A stretch of 64,000 nucleotides of DNA, taken from positions 1-64,000 of the forward strand of contig CAJOIU010000002.1 of NCBI GenBank assembly GCA_905234855.1, written 5' to 3'. Below the pieces are notes generated by a model that was not told where the DNA came from, ran no database searches, and worked only from the letters and a program-made list of their open reading frames with translations. Source of the stretch: an uncultured Oscillospiraceae bacterium (GTDB lineage Bacteria; Bacillota; Clostridia; Oscillospirales; Oscillospiraceae). Positions 9,559-17,442 of the stretch are shown piece by piece. Position 1 is the stretch's first letter, and every line of letters begins with the position of its first letter. A program made the translations under genes and the position numbers.

Positions 9559-9632
9559 AAATTATCAGTATGAAGCTGATACCGGCGCCAAGCGCCCTGA
9601 TCCAACGGCGATCTCATAATGTATGCTGCGAA
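9559..9632 (+). promoter_or_regulatory. Candidate riboswitch or attenuator leader, class not identified
   Basis: The transcribed leader folds into a TATCAG/CTGATA hairpin (9563-9568, 9576-9581), a GGCGC/GCGCC hairpin (9584-9588, 9592-9596), and a GTATGC/GCATGC helix (9621-9626, 9634-9639) whose right arm is also the left arm of the terminator that follows. Mutually exclusive antiterminator and terminator pairings are what riboswitches and attenuators use. I compared it by memory with TPP, THF, fluoride, purine, ZTP, guanidine, NiCo and yybP-ykoY aptamers and it matches none convincingly. No leader peptide of note is visible. Confidence 0.55.
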
Positions 9633-9670
9633 GGCATGCGATCATCTCAAGGATGATGGCATGTCTTTTT
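9633..9670 (+). terminator. Leader terminator (attenuator) upstream of the small membrane protein operon
   Basis: A 14-position stem (9633-9646 with 9652-9665) carries one G-G mismatch and one G-T wobble, loop TCAAG, and is followed by TTTTT at 9666-9670. It lies inside the 5' leader, 41 bases before the first start codon, so it must be bypassed for expression. Confidence 0.85.
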
Positions 9671-9711
9671 GTGCCTTTCGGGTCGCTGTGAAATAAACGG
9701 AGGTATGAAAA

Positions 9712-10122
9712 ATGGCATGTTTTCTTGTGCCCGCCGCCGAGGCGGTCGTTGCGACCATCGCGACAAAAGCGATCGAAAAGAAGGAGGCCGCCGCGCTGAC
9801 GGCTCCCGCCTCTGAAAAATCGCTGGAAATGCCCGAAAAGCTCCCCTTCTCCCGAAAGCTCAAATGGCTCACGAACCTTCTGTGGGGCGGCTCCATCCTT
9901 CTGGCGTTCGAGCATGTATGGCATGGTGAGGTCGTGCCTTGGTTCCCGTTTTTGACCGCGGCTGGCGATCCCGCGGACGCGGCGGAGATGCTCCGCGAGA
10001 TGGGAACGGTGGGCGTTTCGATGGCACTGCTCATCACAGCGGTCTGGCTGGTGATGCTGGGCGTCTCGAAGGCCGTTGAAAAGCGGCCGGAGATGCCGCA
10101 GCCGGATCCAAGCGTAAAGTAA
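9712..10122 (+). CDS. Conserved small membrane protein, function unknown (first of a pair)
   Basis: A 136-residue protein with an alanine-rich N-terminal helix (AAEAVVATIATKAIEK), a charged linker, then two membrane segments: one containing LTNLLWGGSILLAFEHVWHGE and one around SMALLITAVWLVMLGV. The conserved-looking EHVWHGEVVPWFPF stretch contains two histidines between helices. I recall similar proteins in Clostridia, always uncharacterised. The AACGGAGG Shine-Dalgarno precedes the ATG. It is the first gene after the leader terminator and is followed after 12 bp by a second small membrane protein. Function is unknown; a role in ion or metabolite handling would fit leader control but is only inference. 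Confidence 0.8.
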   Translation: MACFLVPAAEAVVATIATKAIEKKEAAALTAPASEKSLEMPEKLPFSRKLKWLTNLLWGGSILLAFEHVWHGEVVPWFPFLTAAGDPADAAEMLREMGTVGVSMALLITAVWLVMLGVSKAVEKRPEMPQPDPSVK

Positions 10123-10134
10123 GGGGAACGGAAC

Positions 10135-10452
10135 ATGACCTTACTTACCGCGATTTTTGCCGCTGTCGTATGCACTGTCATCTGGTATAAGAGCGAATCC
10201 GCCCGGGAGCTGAAGGTTGGCATCCTTTGCTGGATGTTTTGGGGCGCCTCCGCCATGTGGCTGGTGGACGCGATCTTTGAATATGCGGAGCTGCACGCGG
10301 AGTATTTCGCTCCCGCCGCTGAGGATATGCTGAACGATCTTTTCCTCGGCCTGTCCGTCGTGGCGCTGGCTCTCGTCATCTGGATCGTCGTTCTGCTCGT
10401 CAAAGACCCGAAGGGCGTCGTCAAGTCCGCGCTTTCCAAAAGGAAAGCCTAA
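10135..10452 (+). CDS. Conserved small membrane protein, function unknown (second of a pair)
   Basis: A 105-residue protein with three hydrophobic segments: residues 1-18, about 26-48 (VGILCWMFWGASAMWLVDAIF) and about 67-90 (LGLSVVALALVIWIVVLLV). A short acidic loop, EYAELHAEYFAPAAED, separates the second and third. It starts 12 bp after the previous gene with GGGGAACGG upstream, so the two are surely co-transcribed. I recognise no characterised family. The pairing of two tiny polytopic proteins suggests a heteromeric membrane complex, which is inference. Confidence 0.78.
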   Translation: MTLLTAIFAAVVCTVIWYKSESARELKVGILCWMFWGASAMWLVDAIFEYAELHAEYFAPAAEDMLNDLFLGLSVVALALVIWIVVLLVKDPKGVVKSALSKRKA

Positions 10453-10503
10453 AATACACGCGGTTCCGGGATCATAGCGGAATCGCGTCCAAGGAGATAA
10501 GGT

Positions 10504-11037
10504 ATGAAAAAGAATAACTCGATGAAGCTGACATATTCCGCCGTATGTGTCGCGCTGGCGATGGTGCTGCCGCTGCTCACCGGCCAGATCCCGCAGATCG
10601 GCAGCGCTCTGAGTCCGATGCATATCCCCGTGTTTCTGTGCGGATTTTTGTGCGGCTGGCCATGGGGTCTCGTTGTCGGCTTTATCTGTCCGCTGCTGCG
10701 CTCGGTGATCTTCGGGATGCCCCCGATCTTCCCCACCGCCACCGCCATGGCATTTGAGCTGGCGGCGTATGGCTTTTTGAGCGGTCTGCTCTATAAGCGT
10801 CTGCCCAAGACCACCGCGAACATCTATGTGACGCTGATCGCCGCCATGATCGGCGGACGCATCGTATGGGGCATCGTTCGCTATATCCTCGCGGGCGTAC
10901 AGGGCTCCGAGTTCACCTTCGCCGCGTTCCTTGCCGGAGCGGTGACGAATGCCATCCCGGGCATCATCCTGCATATCGTGCTGATCCCCCTCATCATCCT
11001 CGCGCTGAAAAAGGCCGATCTCGTCCTGAACGAGTGA
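10504..11037 (+). CDS. ECF transporter S component, substrate unassigned
   Basis: A 177-residue membrane protein with about six helices, typical of the substrate-binding S subunit of energy-coupling-factor vitamin transporters. The segment SPMHIPVFLCGFLCGWPWG followed by GFICPLLRS and GMPPIFPTATAMAFELAAYG matches a common clostridial S-component subgroup whose vitamin is not assigned with confidence. The energising EcfA/EcfT subunits are not in this window and are presumably shared. AAGGAGATAAGGT precedes the ATG. A 10-bp hairpin (10459-10468 with 10478-10487) stands in the 51-bp gap behind the small membrane proteins; it could tune the downstream message. Confidence 0.87.
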   Translation: MKKNNSMKLTYSAVCVALAMVLPLLTGQIPQIGSALSPMHIPVFLCGFLCGWPWGLVVGFICPLLRSVIFGMPPIFPTATAMAFELAAYGFLSGLLYKRLPKTTANIYVTLIAAMIGGRIVWGIVRYILAGVQGSEFTFAAFLAGAVTNAIPGIILHIVLIPLIILALKKADLVLNE

Positions 11038-11055
11038 AGCACACGAAAACAAGCT

Positions 11056-11085
11056 GCCGCGCCGGAAGCCCTCCGGCGCGGCTTT
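11056..11085. terminator. Terminator between the ECF S gene and dnaC-like gene
   Basis: An 11-bp perfect stem (11056-11066 with 11072-11082), loop AGCCC, followed by TTTC on the plus strand; on the minus strand AGCTTGTTTT follows, so it can serve the convergent gene too. Confidence 0.85.
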
Positions 11086-11095
11086 CATATTTGGT

Positions 11096-12070
11096 TCACA
11101 ACCCCCGCTCTTTGCGGAGCATACGGATATCCGTGCCGACAAAGGGGAGATTTTGATATTCCCCTTGGAGCCGGGAGCATAACTGAGGCGTATACTGGCG
11201 CTCCAGCCGCTCGTCGGTAAGGTTGGTGCTGATGATCGTCTTTTTCCCGGCCAGCAGGCGGCCGTTGACGAGGGTATACAGCGCGCTTTTGGAAAACTCC
11301 GTCACCATCTCCGTACCGAGATCGTCCAATATGAGCAGCTCGCAGCTCATAAGCTGACGCACCTTCCCGTCCGCCTCGGCGCTGGGATGGAACTTCTGGG
11401 CATCGAAGGCGGACAGCGCCGCCACGACGGTCTCATACACTACCGAAAAGCCCTTGCGGGAGACCTCACGGGCAATACATGCCGACAAAAACGTTTTGCC
11501 CAGCCCGGTGCTTCCTTGAAACAGCAGGTTTACGGAGCGGGAACTGAAATTCTCCGCGTAATCCCGGCAGAACTCGAACACCGTGCGCATCTGCTGCCGG
11601 GGGGAGTGTCCCACCGCGGGATCGACGGCATCGTCGTAATAGGTGAGATCAAAGGTCTCGAACCGCTCGTCGCCGAGATTCAGCAGCACCGAGAGATCCT
11701 TGGCTCGCTGCTGCTCATAGAGCTTCCGAAGGCAATCGCACATGCGGCCTTCCACATAGCCCGTATCTCTGCATTTCGGGCAGTCCCAAGCGCCGTCTAG
11801 CCAGTCCATCGTCCAGCCGTTTTCCACGAGAAGCTCCGCCCGCTTCGCCAGTAAGTCGGTGCTCTCCTGCCGGACGTCCTCCGCCGAGCGTCCGCCGCCC
11901 AGTACCACCGACGCCATCTCGCCCACCAACGCCGCAAGGCGTGTGTCGATCCGGCGCAGCTCCGGCGCCCGCTCATATGCCAGCCGATGCCGCTGCCTGT
12001 CGATGGCGATACTGCGCCGCCGAATCTCCTCTTTTTCCTCTCTGGCCAATGCCAGCAGCCTTCCGTCCAT
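11096..12070 (-). CDS. dnaC: DnaC/DnaI-like helicase loader ATPase
   Basis: A 324-residue AAA+ ATPase. The N-terminal part is a coiled-coil region ending in a zinc-binding segment, CPKCRDTGYVEGRMCDC. The ATPase domain shows Walker A GSTGLGKT, Walker B ELLILDDLG, and sensor ISTNL. This is the standard layout of Gram-positive DnaI/DnaC loaders, which deliver replicative helicase to DNA. It starts 10 bp after the DnaD-domain gene, with AGGAG eight bases upstream of the ATG; that gene order (dnaD-like then dnaI-like) is common in Clostridia and supports a joint role in replication initiation or restart. Confidence 0.93.
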   Translation of the reverse strand: MDGRLLALAREEKEEIRRRSIAIDRQRHRLAYERAPELRRIDTRLAALVGEMASVVLGGGRSAEDVRQESTDLLAKRAELLVENGWTMDWLDGAWDCPKCRDTGYVEGRMCDCLRKLYEQQRAKDLSVLLNLGDERFETFDLTYYDDAVDPAVGHSPRQQMRTVFEFCRDYAENFSSRSVNLLFQGSTGLGKTFLSACIAREVSRKGFSVVYETVVAALSAFDAQKFHPSAEADGKVRQLMSCELLILDDLGTEMVTEFSKSALYTLVNGRLLAGKKTIISTNLTDERLERQYTPQLCSRLQGEYQNLPFVGTDIRMLRKERGL

Positions 12071-12080
12071 AGCTGCGCTC

Positions 12081-13028
12081 CTACGCTTCTTGTTTCATTT
12101 TTTCCCGCAGGCGATTGAGCTGATCGAGGGTTTTGGAGTCGTCCCTCGTCGGTGCCGTCACCGCGGCGCGGCGGGACGCCTTGGAGGGCTTGTCCCCCGC
12201 CTCGATCTCCTCCGGCGTATGCAGTCCCATGCGGTGCCATGAGCGGACGATGGAATCGGCATACTTCCATTTCAGCCCGTTCGTATTCGTGATCGTGCGG
12301 TCAATGGCGATGGCGATAGCTTCCTCGCCGAAGCCCAGCTCCAGCCAGCTCGTGATATACCGCCGCTCGGTGTCGGTGAAATCCCGGTCATGCAGCCCGA
12401 TGGTGCGGCGCAGCGAGCTGAAAACCGATTTTCGCCGATCCATCTCCTCCAGCCATTGATTGGCCTGCTCATAGGTCATAATCTCCCGGTTATGCCACGC
12501 ATAGGCTTCCTTTTCGATAAAGGCAAAGCCGACATTTTTGCTCTCGCCGTAGCGCTCGCGGTAGTCCTCCTTGCAGCGCTGCACCAGCAGCAGGATCACG
12601 TCTGCCGGAAGCGCCAGCGAATCATAGATGCCGAAAAGCCTTTTGAGGTCGGGCGTACTGAGCACACGGCCGAGGGTATCCTCCACCGCGGCGCACAGCG
12701 CCGTGAACTCCGGGCTTTCCTTACTGCGGCGCACGATATCCTCGACGGGATATTCCGGAAGCTCCTGCACCGGTGCCGGACGCGTCCTGCGGGTTTCTCC
12801 CGTTTCCAGCAGCCCCATCCGACCCAGCCGGTCGGCGGCGGCCTCGATATCCCGATCCGAGCGATGCAGCTCCGTGGCGGCGCGATCGCTGTCGAGAGAG
12901 CCTCCGCTGCGCAGAATATAGAGATACAGCAGCGCCGCGTCGCCGTTTCCGGCCTCCAGCAGCGCCTGCGCGTCACCCATGGGTATATTCAGCACCCCGG
13001 CGCTGTTTTTCAGTCGTTGTTCCCGCAT
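12081..13028 (-). CDS. DnaD domain protein
   Basis: A 315-residue protein with an N-terminal winged-helix-like region and two DnaD C-terminal (DDBH2-type) domains, about 115-195 and 200-260; the signature is seen in GFAFIEKEAYAWHNREIMT and the second copy in ERRYITSWLELGFGEEAIAIAIDRT with KWKYADSIVRSWHRMGL. Proteins of this kind remodel origin DNA and recruit the helicase loader, whose gene follows. The ATG has GGGGAG five bases upstream. Expression likely comes from the promoter at 13092-13120. Confidence 0.92.
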   Translation of the reverse strand: MREQRLKNSAGVLNIPMGDAQALLEAGNGDAALLYLYILRSGGSLDSDRAATELHRSDRDIEAAADRLGRMGLLETGETRRTRPAPVQELPEYPVEDIVRRSKESPEFTALCAAVEDTLGRVLSTPDLKRLFGIYDSLALPADVILLLVQRCKEDYRERYGESKNVGFAFIEKEAYAWHNREIMTYEQANQWLEEMDRRKSVFSSLRRTIGLHDRDFTDTERRYITSWLELGFGEEAIAIAIDRTITNTNGLKWKYADSIVRSWHRMGLHTPEEIEAGDKPSKASRRAAVTAPTRDDSKTLDQLNRLREKMKQEA

Positions 13029-13091
13029 GTCGGCTCCCCGTTCTGTCCTTTGTGAAGTGATAATAAGCGCGATATCGGAGATATCCTGTTG

Positions 13092-13120
13092 ATTATAGCA
13101 TTTTCTGCCGCATCTTACAA
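13092..13120 (-). promoter_or_regulatory. SigA-type promoter for dnaD-dnaC
   Basis: Read on the minus strand: TTGTAA (13115-13120), 17-base spacer, TATAAT (13092-13097) with an extended TGC before it. Confidence 0.72.
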
Positions 13121-13140
13121 GATTGCCGCAGGCAGGAAAT

Positions 13141-13169
13141 TTGAACCTCCCGCTATTGTGTGCTATAAT
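13141..13169 (+). promoter_or_regulatory. SigA-type promoter P1 for the U32-maf-mre cluster
   Basis: TTGAAC (13141-13146), 17-base spacer, TATAAT (13164-13169) with extended TGC. It lies back to back with the dnaD promoter in a 301-bp gene-free interval; apart from the three promoters I see no gene there. Confidence 0.75.
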
Positions 13170-13229
13170 GACCGAAATGCGCCGCGATCCGCACGGCGGG
13201 GCGATATGGCAAAAACCGTGGGTTGCCCC

Positions 13230-13258
13230 TTGTTTTATGCGGATATTTTGTTTATAAT
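13230..13258 (+). promoter_or_regulatory. SigA-type promoter P2 for the U32-maf-mre cluster
   Basis: TTGTTT (13230-13235), 17-base spacer, TATAAT (13253-13258). It would give a leader of about 65 nt and acts in tandem with the promoter at 13141. Confidence 0.6.
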
Positions 13259-13329
13259 GTTGGTTGGTGTTTTATTCCCGCGACTCGCGCGGCGCCTTCA
13301 CATATTCGCACACTTTTTTTGAGGTCATT

Positions 13330-15459
13330 ATGCTGGAACTGCTGTCCCCCGCCGGATGCACGGAGGCGGTCATCGCCGCGGTGCAGAGTGGGGCGGATAC
13401 GATCTATATCGGGCGCGGAGCGTCAGCTCCCGCCGGCGACGGCGCGGAGCTTTCGCCGGAGGAGCTGGCGAAATGCCTGCGCTACTGCCGCATACGGAAC
13501 TGCCGTGCCGCCGTTTGTATCAACGAGCTTGTAGCCGACGATACGATGCAGGCCGCCGTGGATCGCGCGGTCTTTGCCGCTCGGCACGGTGCGGACGCGC
13601 TTGTGGTGCGGGATGTGGGTCTCATCGGCCTTCTGCGCCGGGTTTTGCCCGATATGCCCCTGTGGGGCGATGTCCGCATGGACATCCACAGCGTCGCAGG
13701 GGCGATGGCCGCAGCCTCGCTGGGACTGTCCCGGCTGATGCTTGCGCCGGAGCTCACCCCGGAGCAGGCGGGCGAAATCGCCCGGAGCATCCCGGCCGAG
13801 ACGGCATACTGCGTCCACGGTCCCGCCTGCGCCGCCCGTAGCGGGCAATGCTACCTGAGCGCCATGGACGAAGCTCACGGGAGCGACAGCGCGCTGCACT
13901 GCGGCGAACCGTGCCGGGGGCGTTTTTCCCTCGGCGGCCGCATGGACGATACGCCTCTTTCCGAAGCCGATCTATACCGCATCGACCATTTGGCGGCGCT
14001 GGAAGAAGCCGGGATCCCCTGTGTTTATATCAATGGCCGCGGCCGGCGGCCGGAATATATCGCCTACGTCACGGGTTTGTACAGCCGCGCCATCCGCGAG
14101 CATGTGCCGCCCACGCAGGACGAATACGACCGCCTGCGGGAGCTTTTCGCACCCCATGGGATCGCAGACGATCTCGCGTCCGCCGACCCGGAGAAGGCTC
14201 CGCCGCCCGAGAAGCTCACCGGCCGGGCGCTGGAGCGCGCCTGCGCCGACATCCGCCGCGGATACATGGAGGGAGAGCTGCGCCGCGTTCCCGTTACGTT
14301 CTACGCGGTGATCCGACAGGGTCGCCCCGCCATGTTCGCCGCGGAGGACAGCCGCGGTCATCGCGCCGTCTACGAGGGCTATGCCCCCATCGATCTGGGT
14401 CGGCAGGGCATCACGCCCGAGCGGGTGCAGGATATCCTCTACCGCACCGGCGGCACCCCCTATGACTGCGTAGGCGTCAAATGTGCCATTGATCCCCATA
14501 TGGACTATGCTGACGAGGCGCTGGAACAGGCACGCCGCGCACTGCTGACACAGATCACCGACCAAAACCGCGAAGCTCCGCTGCCGAGGATCGGCGAGCT
14601 GCCCGAGCCGCCTCTCACGACGGTGCGCCGGAACGATCCGAAGCTCATCCTGCAGCTAAGCCGCGCCGAACAGCTCACGCCCGAGTTGGCAGAGGCCGCG
14701 CCGGATCTTCTGTATCTGCCGGCGGAGGTCCTTGCCGCCGGTGTGGACGCCTTGGAGGATTTCCGCGGGCAGGGCGTGGGCATCGCCGCCGTTCTGCCCC
14801 GCGCCGTATCGGACGATGAAATGCCCGTTCTGCGGGAGCTTCTGGCGACCCTGCGGGGCATGGGAATCACCGAAACGCTGGCAGGCAGCCTCGGCCTCAT
14901 CCCGGCAGCTCTGGAGGCCGGCATGACGGTTCGCGGCGATTTCGGCCTGAACCTCACGAACCGTTCTTCCATGGACTTCGCCCGCCGGATCGGCCTTGCC
15001 TCTGCCACCGCCTCCTTCGAGCTTTCCGCGCGGCAGATCCGGGAGCTGTCCGGTGTGATGGATACGGAAATGCTGATTTACGGGCGCATGCCCGTTATGC
15101 TGACGGAGAAATGCCTCATCCGCAGCAGCGCCGGGCGATGCTCCTGCGCCACGCCCACGAGCATGAGCGATCCCTTCGGGAACGTTTTTCCCGTGGCAAA
15201 GGATTTCGGCTGCCGCAACACCGTTTACGGCGCGAAAAAAGTCTTTCTCGCAGATCGACCGGAGGTCTATATAAACGCCGGTCTCTGGGCGGTGCGCCTG
15301 CTTTTCACCACCGAAAGCGCCCGGGAATGCGGCGACGTGGTGCGGCGCTACCGCGGCCTGAACCGCTATACGCCCAATAACACCGGGCGCGGCCTGTATG
15401 TCAAAGGCGCTTTCGCGCAGGCCGCCCCCTCGGACGCCGCGTCCGACAGAATCCTCTGA
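13330..15459 (+). CDS. Peptidase U32 family protein with DUF3656-type region
   Basis: A 709-residue member of the U32 collagenase-like family. The N-terminal TIM-barrel-like half begins LELLSPAGCTEAVIAAVQSGADTIYIG and contains the HGPACAARSGQCYLS and GEPCRGRF cysteine motifs that bind an iron-sulfur cluster in related hydroxylases. The middle region resembles DUF3656, and the C-terminal third carries a second cysteine set, IRSSAGRCSCATPTSM. Some members are tRNA or rRNA hydroxylation factors, not proteases, so peptidase is a family name only. The ATG at 13330 has GAGG six bases upstream; a longer frame was rejected. It heads the maf-mreC-mreD-PBP2 run. Confidence 0.88.
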   Translation: MLELLSPAGCTEAVIAAVQSGADTIYIGRGASAPAGDGAELSPEELAKCLRYCRIRNCRAAVCINELVADDTMQAAVDRAVFAARHGADALVVRDVGLIGLLRRVLPDMPLWGDVRMDIHSVAGAMAAASLGLSRLMLAPELTPEQAGEIARSIPAETAYCVHGPACAARSGQCYLSAMDEAHGSDSALHCGEPCRGRFSLGGRMDDTPLSEADLYRIDHLAALEEAGIPCVYINGRGRRPEYIAYVTGLYSRAIREHVPPTQDEYDRLRELFAPHGIADDLASADPEKAPPPEKLTGRALERACADIRRGYMEGELRRVPVTFYAVIRQGRPAMFAAEDSRGHRAVYEGYAPIDLGRQGITPERVQDILYRTGGTPYDCVGVKCAIDPHMDYADEALEQARRALLTQITDQNREAPLPRIGELPEPPLTTVRRNDPKLILQLSRAEQLTPELAEAAPDLLYLPAEVLAAGVDALEDFRGQGVGIAAVLPRAVSDDEMPVLRELLATLRGMGITETLAGSLGLIPAALEAGMTVRGDFGLNLTNRSSMDFARRIGLASATASFELSARQIRELSGVMDTEMLIYGRMPVMLTEKCLIRSSAGRCSCATPTSMSDPFGNVFPVAKDFGCRNTVYGAKKVFLADRPEVYINAGLWAVRLLFTTESARECGDVVRRYRGLNRYTPNNTGRGLYVKGAFAQAAPSDAASDRIL

Positions 15460-15478
15460 AACTATTCGGGAGAGTCCC

Positions 15479-16045
15479 ATGCAACTGATCTTAGCCTCTG
15501 CCTCGCCGCGACGGCGGGAGCTTTTGGAAAAATTCCGTCACGATTTCATCATTGACCCCGCCGCGGGGCCGGAGGAGCCGCCCGCCGGGGCTAACGCCGC
15601 TGAGACCGTGGCGGCGCTCTCCGCCGCCAAGGCGCGGGAGACTGCCGCCCGCCACCCCGGCGATCTCGTCATCGGCGCGGACACCGTCGTAGAGCTGGAC
15701 GGAGCGATCCTCGGCAAGCCCCATAACGAGGACGACGCCTTCCGCATGCTTCGCGCCCTCTCCGGGCGGGAGCATCGGGTCTATACCGGCGTGACCCTCG
15801 CGCGGGACGATACTCTTCTTACAGAAACGGAAATGACGCGGGTTTATTTCCGCGATATGTCGGATCGGGAGATCCGCGCCTATATCGCCTCCGGCGAACC
15901 GATGGACAAAGCCGGCGCCTACGGCTATCAAGGACTGGCCGGCGTATTTGTGGAGCGGATCGACGGGGATTATTTCAACGTCGTCGGTCTGCCGCTGTGC
16001 CGTCTCGGACGGATGCTGGAAAAGCTGGGAGTCACGCTGCTGTGA
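15479..16045 (+). CDS. maf: Maf-like nucleoside triphosphate pyrophosphatase
   Basis: A 188-residue Maf/HAM1-superfamily enzyme hydrolysing non-canonical or pyrimidine NTPs (dTTP/UTP subclass is usual in Firmicutes) to NMP and diphosphate. Visible motifs are the opening LILASASPRRRELL with the invariant SxRR, GADTVVELDG, the HRVYTGVTL strand and EPMDKAGAYGYQG. The ATG was chosen at the family N-terminus; GGGAGAG lies six bases upstream. maf next to mreC is a long-conserved order linked with cell division and elongation genes. Confidence 0.95.
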   Translation: MQLILASASPRRRELLEKFRHDFIIDPAAGPEEPPAGANAAETVAALSAAKARETAARHPGDLVIGADTVVELDGAILGKPHNEDDAFRMLRALSGREHRVYTGVTLARDDTLLTETEMTRVYFRDMSDREIRAYIASGEPMDKAGAYGYQGLAGVFVERIDGDYFNVVGLPLCRLGRMLEKLGVTLL

Positions 16046-16893
16046 AAGAATACGTCAAAAAATACGGCCTGCGCATCCTGATCGCGGTAATCGCGGTCGC
16101 GCTCATCGCCTCGCTGGCCGCCGGGCTGCTCCATGGCAGAGCCGGACTTCTGGCAGACGCCTCGGGAAGCCTGTCCGGCCCCGTGGCTCGCGCCGCCTCC
16201 GCCGCCATCGAATGGATGGAGGGCATCTACGGCTATATCTACGAATATGACCAGCTCGTGGCGGAAAACAACGAGCTGCGGGCAGAGCTGGCCGAGCTGC
16301 GGCAGGCCGCCATCAGCGGCGCCGAATATGCCGAGGAAAACGCCCGGCTGCGGGAGCTTCTGGGCTTTGCGAAAAAGCATACGGATTTCGTATTTGAGTC
16401 CGCGAAGGTAACGGCGTGGTCAAGCTCTAACTGGTCGAGCACTTTCACCATCTCCAAAGGCGAGGACAACGCGCAGCAGGAGATCGAGGTAGGCGACTGC
16501 GTCGTTACGGAATACGGCGCGCTCGTCGGTCAGATCATTGAGGTGGGCAGCACATGGGCCACCGTCCGCACGGTGATCGACTCCTCCATCGATGTGGGCG
16601 CCCTTGTGGGCGAGGCCGGCTCCGTAGGCATGTGCGTGGGGGATTTCGCCCTCATGCAGCAGGGACGGCTGAAGCTCACCTATCTCTCGGAAAACGCCCA
16701 GCTCGTGGAGGGCGAGGCCGTCCTCACCTCCGGCAAGGGCATCTATATCCCGCAGGGTCTCATCATCGGCTATATCCGCTCCGTCCTCTCCGAGGCCAGC
16801 GGCCAGACGCTATATGGCGTGGTAGAACCGGCCTGCGACCTCTCGAACCTCACGCAGGTGTTCGTCATCACCGATTTCCGGCTGCAGGAGTGA
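16042..16893 (+). CDS. mreC: Rod shape-determining protein MreC
   Basis: A 283-residue bitopic protein: a membrane helix (RILIAVIAVALIASLAAGLL), a coiled coil (YEYDQLVAENNELRAELAEL), then the two beta-barrel domain with AKVTAWSSSNWSSTFTISKG and GDCVVTEYGALVGQI. MreC organises the elongasome outside the membrane. The start is a GTG at 16042 that overlaps the maf stop (GTGA), with GGGAG upstream; no ATG exists near the family N-terminus. mreB is not in this window. Confidence 0.95.
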   Translation: MKEYVKKYGLRILIAVIAVALIASLAAGLLHGRAGLLADASGSLSGPVARAASAAIEWMEGIYGYIYEYDQLVAENNELRAELAELRQAAISGAEYAEENARLRELLGFAKKHTDFVFESAKVTAWSSSNWSSTFTISKGEDNAQQEIEVGDCVVTEYGALVGQIIEVGSTWATVRTVIDSSIDVGALVGEAGSVGMCVGDFALMQQGRLKLTYLSENAQLVEGEAVLTSGKGIYIPQGLIIGYIRSVLSEASGQTLYGVVEPACDLSNLTQVFVITDFRLQE

Positions 16894-16899
16894 CCGCCC

Positions 16900-17412
16900 A
16901 TGCTGTTTGATCTTATAGATTTATCCAAGCTGCGGCGCGCCGTGATCTACGGCCTCATGCTGCTCGTGCTGTTCATCCTGCAGGATCTCATCGTATCGCA
17001 TATCACCGTGCGCGGGGTGCATGCCCTGCTGATCCCGGCGGCCATTGTGGCCATCGGCCTATTCGACGGAGGGCGCTGGGGCGGCTTTGTCGGTCTTGCC
17101 GCGGGCTTTCTCTGGGATCTGGGTCTGCCCGATCATCTGTTTCTCTTTACCGCGCTGCTGGCTGCCATCGGCTTTTTCAGCGGCGCTCTGGGGAAATACC
17201 TGCTGCACAAGGGCTTTGTATCCTATATCGTGCTGGTTCTTATCTCCATGGCGGTCATCACCTTCTGCCAGATGTTCCGCTTTCTGTTTTTCACCGATAC
17301 GGACGCCGCTGCCGTTTGGCAGACGGGACTCATACAGCTCCTGTGGAGCCTTATATGGGCGGTGCCGATCTATTTCCCATGCAAATCCATTGCCGGTCGT
17401 CCGCTGGGCTGA
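16900..17412 (+). CDS. mreD: Rod shape-determining protein MreD
   Basis: A 170-residue polytopic protein with five or six hydrophobic helices and the family pattern of an early LFILQDLIVS helix and a GFLWDLGLPDHL loop. It begins 6 bp after mreC with CAGGAGTG before the ATG. It works with MreC and the following PBP2 in lateral wall synthesis. Confidence 0.92.
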   Translation: MLFDLIDLSKLRRAVIYGLMLLVLFILQDLIVSHITVRGVHALLIPAAIVAIGLFDGGRWGGFVGLAAGFLWDLGLPDHLFLFTALLAAIGFFSGALGKYLLHKGFVSYIVLVLISMAVITFCQMFRFLFFTDTDAAAVWQTGLIQLLWSLIWAVPIYFPCKSIAGRPLG

Positions 17413-17442
17413 CCGGCCGCTCCCCGCGGGGGAAAGGACTCC

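Noticed and set aside
9559-9632. TPP or fluoride riboswitch call for the leader
   Set aside because: Short matches such as CCTGATC and GGCGAT occur, but the ordered conserved blocks of either class are missing.
13089-13322. 77-codon frame in the dnaD/U32 intergenic region
   Set aside because: It spans both promoter elements, has no Shine-Dalgarno, and its sequence looks non-coding.
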